This document shows positions 57,601 to 64,000 of a stretch of DNA of 64,000 nt, piece after piece. Source of the DNA: Ceratocystis colombiana (Eukaryota > Ascomycota > Sordariomycetes > Microascales > Ceratocystidaceae). Location: positions 1-64,000 of the forward strand of contig JAOSLS010000123.1 in the NCBI GenBank assembly GCA_026419805.1, read 5' to 3'. A program made the position numbers and the translations under genes. The notes under the pieces are model-generated. The model searched no databases. It had not been told where the DNA came from and saw only the letters and a program-made list of their open reading frames with translations. The stretch's first letter is position 1, and the number at the start of each line of letters is the position of its first letter.

Positions 57601-58193
57601 CTAGCAGCTTTCACCAACAATCGTCTGGCCAGTTTCATCAACAGCCACAACAACACCCCATGGCACTGCACTCTCGGCAGCAGAGCTCGCCACAGCAGCA
57701 TTACGCACAAGTCTATGGCCAGCAGAACCACCAACAGCAGCATGGACACATACAGAGCCACATGCAATATAGCGGCAGCCACCAGCCCCAAGGCCAACAG
57801 CCCCATCCGCTTAGTCAATCCCAAGTCCCCGGAACTGAGGCCGTGTACTTTGATAAAGCCAAGGGCCCCGAGGTCTTGCAGCCTAGAGGTGCTAGCGGAG
57901 GCCCTGGATCTGCTGGTTCTGGGCCTGTTCATATGCACCGCCAACCCCATAGTCAACAGCCGCAACAGTACAATACGACGGAAGCATTCCACCGTCTACC
58001 CTCGACAGCATCGGCAATGAGCGATGGCTCACATCCGTCCAATGGTGGCAAGAACACGCCCATTTCGCCGGCTGATAGGAATTTCCTGCTCGGCTACTTG
58101 CAGTCGGCTATGACAACTACTCCGGCAGAGACTTCAGGGGCCCCAAACTCGGGCGTGGGGCCAGCAGCTACGCAGCCTGCGGGTAGCAGATAG
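54670..58193 (+). CDS. dcp2: mRNA-decapping enzyme Dcp2, 1115 aa
   Basis: Exons are 54670..54709 and 54886..58193; the 176-nt intron splits the Trp codon of LED-W-LDDLCARFIINLP, restoring the Dcp2 N-terminus. The regulatory domain spans about 14-95 (VEEAQWFYEDFIRP). The Nudix domain follows, with a perfect Nudix box starting at G132 (E138, R146, E147, E150, E151, G153). It removes the m7G cap in 5'-3' mRNA decay with Dcp1, in P-bodies. From residue 270 the tail is about 840 residues of Gln/His/Pro/Ser-rich low complexity with short leucine-containing patches (QRSALLDMFKGG, KQRLLSLFSGQQ, NHTKGLLGMFG). These look like the helical leucine-rich motifs of Dcp2 tails that bind Edc3 and Pat1. A final conserved-looking block reads SPADRNFLLGYLQSAM. 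Confidence 0.96.
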
Positions 58194-59297
58194 GGTCTGC
58201 AACCGTGGCAAAGGTAAGGTTCGGTGGCAGTGATGATGGCAATGGCGTTGCTTTTTGTACATGCATATATATGCATGTATTTAAATAGTACATACATCGC
58301 TGTGGTACGCGCGTGTTTGTTGCTTTCTTGTGTGCATGGCAGAGCTAGAGCAGGGAGTTGGTTCATCCCGCTTTACTTTTTTCTTCTTTTGAGGGAACAA
58401 AATCTTGATTTTTGATTTTTGATTATTTTTGGGTTTATCCGTTCCTTTTGGCATTGCTCCTTGCTTTTCAGCATTAGACTTCACAGCGGTTTTATTTTTG
58501 TTGTTGTTGTAACCATTGTACGCTCTTTTTTCAAGGTGCGGTAATATATTGTTGAAAGCCTCATCCTATTCATTTCCGTTGTTTGTACACTAGTGGTTAG
58601 CGTTACACGATAATGCTCATTGCTTTATGCTTATACTTATGTGCATATACCCAGTGCTTATTGTCATATAGGGGTCTTGCATAAAGTGAGGGGGGGGGGT
58701 TCTTCCAAACAAAGCAAGAAAAAGAGCTCAGGCGTTTGGTGACGTTAGATGGAACAGCGTTACAAGCTATGGGCAAGGCCTGAGGACACCCCAACCACAT
58801 CAACTGTATTCTGGGCTATCTTCAGGGGCTTGAACGCTGTAAGGGGCTGTGTCAAGCTAGCGATTAGAGTGGAGAAGCCCTGCGGCAGTTTGTTGAGACT
58901 AGCAGTCAAGGAGCTAGGCAGCTAGCCTTTCCTAACTCGTTCGTCCATGTTTTTGATACTGCTAGTTACTTAGTAGTACTTCAATCAAGCGCAATCTAAC
59001 CACTTCCAAGTACGGCAATAAATGTCGCTTCATGTATCTCTTTCTCGCCTTCTCCCTGTTCCTTCCACTTGCCTCTTGTCTTGGTGACCCTTTCGTTATC
59101 ATATCAAAGCCTCACAAGCTCTCTCTTTTCTCTTCTTTCTTCCTTAATGACGTCGTGACCCCCTTGTCCTTCTTTTTTGTTTACCCTTATACTTTCTTGC
59201 TCGCCTTTCACACCTTCCCTCTTCTAATTCTATACAATATCAACCAGCCCCATTCTCAGGCTTCTCCCTTACAGTCTATCAATACCCCTTCGTCACC
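58194..59297. other. 1.1-kb gap between dcp2 and atg15
   Basis: This holds the dcp2 3' region with T-rich tracts and a G9-10 run at about 58690. The atg15 leader (59030-59297) is pyrimidine-rich. No gene is seen. Confidence 0.5.
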
Positions 59298-61349
59298 ATG
59301 ATGCCGCCAGCCTCGTCATCACGCTGTACATCGGCCAGTCGCGTCACCGCAGCCGTCCTTCTCTCCTTCCTCGCCTTCTCTCCGGCCGGCGTTGTCGGAG
59401 CCCACAGAGCCGATGGCTTTGGCGACAATTTGCATCCCGATCTGGTACTGCCTCCCGGCCTCGATCTTCCATCTGAAAGCGAGCCTGGCACGGACGGCCC
59501 TGCTCCTGCTCAACATACATTTACGCTTCGCCAGATATTTCATCACGGCACTCACCTACACCCACGTCTTCACCGTCGCAAAGACGTTTTCCAAACTGCC
59601 GATAACGTCTTTCTGGCCGCGGATGCTGCGGATGGCTTTGATCGCGAGCCACTGCCACCTTTGGTTGTTTCCAGCAGGCCAACCCGCATTGAGCGCTTGG
59701 CTGATAGGCGGCCGGCTGTTGTTGATGCTATGGTGACCCAGACCCGCCGTTACGGCCAGCTCGAGGCTATGTCGCCGTCGGCCTGGACTATTGACAACAT
59801 CTCGGGCCCCGATGTCACTAACAAACAGACAGTCCTAAGCCTAGCCCTAATGTGTAGCGATGCCTATGTTGAGGACGACCATCAGACCGACTGGGACGAT
59901 GTAGGCCAGCCTTTCAACCGCAGTGCGGATTTTGGCTGGGAGGGCGATGGTTTACGTGGGCACATCTTTGCCGACAAGTCAAACTCTACTGTTGTGATTG
60001 GCCTCAAGGGCACGTCGGCCGCCTTGTGGGATGGCCAGGGCACAACAACAAACGACAAAATCAACGACAACCTCTTTTTCAGTTGCTGCTGTGGTCAGCA
60101 GGGACAGTGGACATGGCATCAGGTGTGCGACTGTGCCACCGGCACCTACACCTGCAACAATACATGTGTGCGAAAAGAGCTACAGGATGAGAACCGCTAC
60201 TACACAGCTGTCAAGGAGCTCTACACCAATGTCACAGAGCTATACCCTCATGCCAACATCTGGGTGACTGGTCATTCGCTAGGCGGAGCTGTTAGTTCCT
60301 TTCTCGGCCTAACTTATGGCCTCCCTACAGTCACCTTTGAGGCCGTGCCTGATGCCCTGCCTGCTTCGCGCCTAGGTCTACCCACACCGCCCGGCTACAT
60401 GCAGAGCCTACTGCAAACGCGCGAGATGACTGGCACGTACCATTTTGGCCACACAGCCGACCCCGTGTATATTGGCACTTGCAACGGGGCAACTGCCACA
60501 TGCACATACGCCGGCTATGCCATGGAATCGGTGTGTCACACGGGCTACGAGTGTGTCTGGGATGTGGTGGCTGATAAGGGCTGGCGTGTTGGCATTGGCA
60601 CACACAAGATTCGCGCTGTCATCCGCGACGTGATTCTCAAGTATGACGAGGTTCCGCAGTGCAAGCGCACGCCCGAGTGTCGCGATTGTGGCAACTGGAA
60701 GATGATTGAGAGCAATGGGTCCGAGACTACGTCCTCTTCCTCGTCAACCTCGTACATGACTCTCACTCGCACCCGTACCGAGACGTGCAAGACACCAGGC
60801 TGGTGGGGCTGTCTCGATGAGACCACCACTACTAGCACCAACCAACCGACTTCGGCCCCCCCTGTGACTACCACGGGCAGCACTACTCCTACATCTACCT
60901 CAACGTCGACGTGCAGAACTCCGGGCTGGTTTGGCTGCAAGGACCCCATTACCCCTACTAGTCATCTACCCTCTGAAACCTCCGCTCCGCCCATTACCTC
61001 AACTTCAACATGCCATGAGCCTGGTTGGTGGGGATGCAGAGATCCTACAACAACTGCTAGTGCCACTTCTACTGCAACACCCACATGCCACGAGCCTGGA
61101 TGGTGGGGCTGCCGGGACCCGACAACCACTACTTCTGCAACAACTGCAACTACCACGGCTCCCTCAACCTGCCGCTTTCCTGGCCGCTTCTTTGGGTGCC
61201 ATTCCGAGCCGATCGCACCCCCGGACCCTTCTTCAACCCCAACTGCCACAGCCGCACCTGAGTCGGGTCGCTGCATTAGGCGCAGCTGGCTGGGTCGTTG
61301 TGTGGCATGGAATGAAGACGAGATACTAGTACTATCCGATGAGATGTAG
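59298..61349 (+). CDS. atg15: Autophagic-body lipase Atg15, 683 aa
   Basis: This is a single exon. A hydrophobic N-terminal signal-anchor (VTAAVLLSFLAFSPAGVVG) targets it via ER and multivesicular bodies to the vacuole. The lipase motif is GHSLGGA with Ser 327. Other family blocks are VVIGLKGTS, NDNLFFSCCC, CDCATGTYTCN, FGHTADPVYIGTCNG and the end block KYDEVPQCKRTPECRDCGNW. After residue 490 the tail is Thr/Ser-rich and carries CxxPGWWGCxD repeats at about 497, 538, 572 and 596, with degenerate copies at 625 and at the very end (CIRRSWLGRC). Atg15 degrades membranes of autophagic bodies. The PGWWGC element is common once or twice in filamentous-fungal Atg15 (from memory); here it is expanded. 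Confidence 0.94.
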   Translation: MMPPASSSRCTSASRVTAAVLLSFLAFSPAGVVGAHRADGFGDNLHPDLVLPPGLDLPSESEPGTDGPAPAQHTFTLRQIFHHGTHLHPRLHRRKDVFQTADNVFLAADAADGFDREPLPPLVVSSRPTRIERLADRRPAVVDAMVTQTRRYGQLEAMSPSAWTIDNISGPDVTNKQTVLSLALMCSDAYVEDDHQTDWDDVGQPFNRSADFGWEGDGLRGHIFADKSNSTVVIGLKGTSAALWDGQGTTTNDKINDNLFFSCCCGQQGQWTWHQVCDCATGTYTCNNTCVRKELQDENRYYTAVKELYTNVTELYPHANIWVTGHSLGGAVSSFLGLTYGLPTVTFEAVPDALPASRLGLPTPPGYMQSLLQTREMTGTYHFGHTADPVYIGTCNGATATCTYAGYAMESVCHTGYECVWDVVADKGWRVGIGTHKIRAVIRDVILKYDEVPQCKRTPECRDCGNWKMIESNGSETTSSSSSTSYMTLTRTRTETCKTPGWWGCLDETTTTSTNQPTSAPPVTTTGSTTPTSTSTSTCRTPGWFGCKDPITPTSHLPSETSAPPITSTSTCHEPGWWGCRDPTTTASATSTATPTCHEPGWWGCRDPTTTTSATTATTTAPSTCRFPGRFFGCHSEPIAPPDPSSTPTATAAPESGRCIRRSWLGRCVAWNEDEILVLSDEM

Positions 61350-61711
61350 CGAGCCACGAGTTTATCCGCATTTTGCTTTTGTTTTTTTTTACAAGTTTTT
61401 CACACTATAACTTACTTTGTTTCTTTCTCCTAGGGAAAGTCCCCCCCCCCCCCCTTCACAGAATTCAAGACTGCCACAGACACATGTTGTTTATTTTCCT
61501 CAATATAAATTTGTTTCCCCATCCAGTGTAAAATGTATCATCGCATGGTAATGATTGTCCAACTCCAGCAACGTAAAAGAGTATATTATTCGAGTATATC
61601 CAGCCTAGCCAATTCCATACGCCGTTCATGCTATCCTTGATGAAAAGATAAAAAAGTAAATAAAACCCGCCGCCTGTCCGTAAAAAAACGCCCATCAACA
61701 CCCTATGCACT
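61350..61711. other. Gap between convergent atg15 and mis12
   Basis: This 362-bp gap has a C14 run at 61441-61454. Polyadenylation regions of two convergent genes are expected here. No gene is seen. Confidence 0.5.
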
Positions 61712-62945
61712 TCAAGAAATATCCATTGCCTCCCCATTTTTCTCTCCCTGTTCTTCGCTCTGTGCCTTGCTCTGCCCTTGCATCGCATGCCCTTCTTCCC
61801 CGCTGCCTCCTACAGCCCCTCCCATAAGCGCTAGCACACTTTCCAGGCCCTCAACCTCGGCCATAGATATCTTGCGTCCAGCGCCTTGCCACTCACCGTC
61901 GCGCACTTCGCCTTGGAGGCCAAGCTCCAAGCCACGTGCGCGCTCCATATGTTTGCGTGTTGCTGTCTCGATGTACTCGACCCGGCTCTTGCGCCACGAG
62001 CGGCGGCTAGGCGTCTCGCCGCCAGCTGGTCCGCTTCTGTCATCCACATCGGCATCAGCTGGAGGCTGCAGATCAGCCGCCATGCTGCGTAGCGATATGC
62101 TAAGTGCACGTAGCGCGGGGAGTTGGGACAGGGCAAAGGCTGCGGTTGTTTGCAGCGGTGCAGTGGCGTCAGCGGTGCCCAGGCCCTCGGTGGCTTGCAG
62201 GAAGGCGAGTGGCGCTGTGACGGACTGTGCCGTGGGCGCAGATGTAGGTATCTCGGTGCTGCCATCATTGGCTGTAACCTGGGCGTCGGGATCAGGCTTG
62301 ATGACCGCCCGCTCAACGAGCCCGCGGAGCGTAGTCAGCAGGGCGTCGTTTTGCGCTTTTTCAGCTTGTAATTTGGCAGTCAGGCGCTGTGAAGCAGATA
62401 CCTTGCGACGCAGCGTAGCAACGCCGGCAACGGAGGGTGCGTCGGGGTCGTCCAGACGCGAAAAGTCAAGGCCATCGTAGTGACGCAGGCGCATCCAGGC
62501 ACGGTCATCGGGCCGTAGACTGAGGATGTTGCGCATGACGTACAGTTCGAAGATGTCGAAATTGCGGTCGATGGACGAGCAAAGCAGTGTTTCTAGCTGG
62601 TGCGTGCCGTTGTCAATCTCGAAGCGTGCGGCTTCTTCGACCGAAGTAGTAGCGATATCCTCGGGCGGGGCTTTGTTCTTTTTGCTTTTGCTTTTTCGCG
62701 GTGGCCGGAATCCGAGCGCCGCTGGTGGCGAGCGCAAGAGACCCTGTTCAATAGACATCAACGCACTTTCGGCGAGGATGTTTATGGCGTTAATGATGTC
62801 ATCGAGCAGACTCTAGGAAGAGCGGAGACTGGGTTAGCGAACAGGGCGGTTCTTTGATCAGAGGGAAGCGCAAACAAAGACTCACGACTGGTGGATAGCC
62901 AAAATGCTCGGTGAGGATTTCTGTGTTAGCGGTCGCATCAGCCAT
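61712..62945 (-). CDS. mis12: Kinetochore protein Mis12/Mtw1, 386 aa
   Basis: Exons are complement(61712..62812, 62886..62945); the 73-nt intron has GTGAGT and GCTAAC signals. The spliced N-terminus reads TEILTEHFGYPPV then SLLDDIINAINILAESALMS, the conserved Mis12/Mtw1 opening (LTEHFxYPPxxLIDDIINxxN). Then come a basic stretch KSKSKKNK, a helix HQLETLLCSSIDRNFDIFEL with YVMRNIL, and a coiled-coil part (TLRRKVSASQRLTAKLQAEK). The protein is the base of the MIND/Mis12 complex, linking CENP-C at the inner kinetochore to Ndc80. The C-terminal third is longer than in yeast (289 aa) and is Ala/Gly-rich. It shares a 680-bp upstream region with the divergent gene at 63626. Confidence 0.93.
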
Positions 62946-63625
62946 TATTGCAGCCAAAAAGGGAATTATAGATCACGATAGCCTTGTTAGAAAGTAATGG
63001 CACAGACGAGCCTCGGTGATCACACAGGCAAAACTGAAGCTCGTGATAAACCCAGAGGCGCGTTTTGGCCGTCCCTGTGCTAAAAGGAAGATTGGCGTGT
63101 TAAATAATGATGTACCAAGTGTAAATTTCCCCACAATTCAGCGATTCACACGCTGCTACATACCTCTTTCGGCTTTGAATGCATCCTCAACATTCGCTCG
63201 CATTCGCATTCACTGCTCAGCCCGTGGAAAGGAGAACAAGAACAAGCCATGTCATGGACAGGAGCAACATAGTTCATTTCCATAAATCAAATATCCTAAT
63301 TCTTGCGACTCCAAGTAGCTCCTAGCGATCTTCTAGTTAGATTTTTTTTCTTCCTTGTCAGGCCTCATAGCTTCAGATCTTTTTAGGCCTTCTTTTTTTA
63401 CTCTTTTGGGCTGCGATAAGGATTTGGTTTGGCTCCAAATGGAGTAGCTTCCCCTACTTCTTTCTCTCCCAATCTCATTTGCTCTTTCTCTTCACTTGCT
63501 AGAAACTCGTTGACATTTTCTTATCCTCCTCCTTGCAAACATATTCTTTTTTTCATCGTCATACACGTGCTCCGGAGTCCCCTCCAACAAAAAACCTTAG
63601 ATACTTACTCCAACCACTAGCCCTT
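62946..63625. other. Bidirectional promoter region, 680 bp
   Basis: This lies between mis12 (leftward) and the gene at 63626 (rightward). The right part is pyrimidine-rich, the leader of the rightward gene. No RNA gene or repeat is seen. Confidence 0.5.
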
Positions 63626-64000
63626 ATGGACAAGGCAAAGTCGATCTTCAAGGACGGATGGCATCCGGAGAAGCCGGGCCAAACCTTCCGTCAGCAGGTT
63701 GTAAGTATCCCGAAGCCCTCACACGATCATATCACCCCAGCCGGGCTCATCTCTTCCCCCTCCCCCCTTTTACTCCTCATACTAACTTGCACAGAATGGC
63801 CTTATGGGTCGCGACAAAAAAGCAGACGAAGAACATGCTAATCGCCACGTTACTCCGGTCTCCCAACTTCGAGACCCAAACTCCTTTGCTCCACCCCCCA
63901 AACGCACCGAAGGCAGCATCCGGCCTCCCCCATCGCCGCCGCCGTCATCCAGCTCCCGCAAGCCCATAAAATTCCAGCCCGGGACTGACCTGTACTCGGC
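63626..64000 (+). CDS. N-terminus of a Pro-rich protein, possibly Aim3-like, continues beyond window
   Basis: Exon 1 is 63626..63700 (MDKAKSIFKDGWHPEKPGQT, ending FRQQV). A 94-nt intron (GTAAGT...CTAAC...CAG) is followed by exon 2 from 63795 to the window end. Exon 2 starts NGLMGRDKKADEEHANRHV and runs into a Pro/Ser-rich region (PPPKRTEGS, RPPPSPPPSSSS, KPIKFQPGTDLYS). The opening, with a GWHPE motif and a VNxLMGR segment, reminds me of fungal 'altered inheritance of mitochondria protein 3' (Aim3)-type proteins, but this is from memory and weak. Only 93 or so residues are visible. Confidence 0.65.

Overview
The window looks like a chromosome segment of a filamentous ascomycete (Pezizomycotina, probably Sordariomycetes; this is inference from gene content). 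The genes carry short introns (mostly 57-130 nt) with GTRWGT-like donors and CTAAC/CTAAT-type branch points. Sense-strand leaders are long and pyrimidine-rich. The gene set is typical of the group: FunK1 kinase, siderophore MFS transporter, Yak1, Dcp2, long-tailed Atg15, and a Tad/I-like LINE. I rebuilt exon structures by hand from splice signals, phase and protein-family continuity. No prokaryotic features (operons, CRISPR, riboswitches) were seen.

Layout. 1-4.8 kb is the accessory end: a FunK1-type kinase running off the left edge, two head-to-tail broken LINE fragments, and an intron-containing tRNA-Ala(AGC). 5.1-6.4 kb holds an aminoglycoside-phosphotransferase-fold protein. 8.5-10.4 kb holds a siderophore-iron transporter. 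13.2-14.5 kb holds a tandem-PH protein. 15.2-16.9 kb holds an Ala/Pro/Lys-rich repeat protein, possibly Mediator Med2. 19.4-21.8 kb holds Pub1/TIA-1, 24.0-28.0 kb Yak1, 28.8-30.3 kb an RRM-like protein, and 31.2-33.3 kb an unrecognised 666-residue protein. 33.8-35.4 kb holds the tRNA-thiolation protein Ctu2/Ncs2, 35.7-36.9 kb an Oac1-like mitochondrial carrier, and 38.3-39.3 kb a secreted GH16 glucanase. 42.6-46.6 kb is compact: Swd2, an SRP9/SRP21 subunit and the small subunit of ribonucleotide reductase. 49.1-50.4 kb holds a secreted feruloyl-esterase-like enzyme, 50.8-51.9 kb a DUF4112 protein, 54.7-58.2 kb Dcp2, 59.3-61.3 kb Atg15, 61.7-62.9 kb the kinetochore protein Mis12/Mtw1, and 63.6 kb to the right edge the start of a further gene.

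Functional picture. Most genes are conserved single-copy housekeeping genes: mRNA decay and binding (Pub1, Dcp2), growth/stress kinase signalling (Yak1), tRNA U34 thiolation, COMPASS/CPF (Swd2), secretion (SRP9/21), dNTP synthesis (RNR2), vacuolar lipid breakdown (Atg15) and the kinetochore (Mis12). Secreted or nutritional genes (siderophore transporter, GH16, feruloyl esterase) are scattered singly and form no cluster. Intergenic space is large, with several gaps of 2-3 kb. It is marked by C homopolymers, pyrimidine-rich leaders and a few microsatellites.

I did not find a convincing undescribed multi-gene system. The most notable non-gene signal is a motif, ATTTAACGTCTAC, seen four times. 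Three copies bound the LINE fragments and one stands alone about 38 kb away, which suggests a LINE 3'-terminal tag or insertion target. Other points worth checking are the repeat-rich tails of Atg15 and of the Med2-like protein, and the concentration of Q/N-rich granule-type proteins (Pub1, Yak1, Dcp2).
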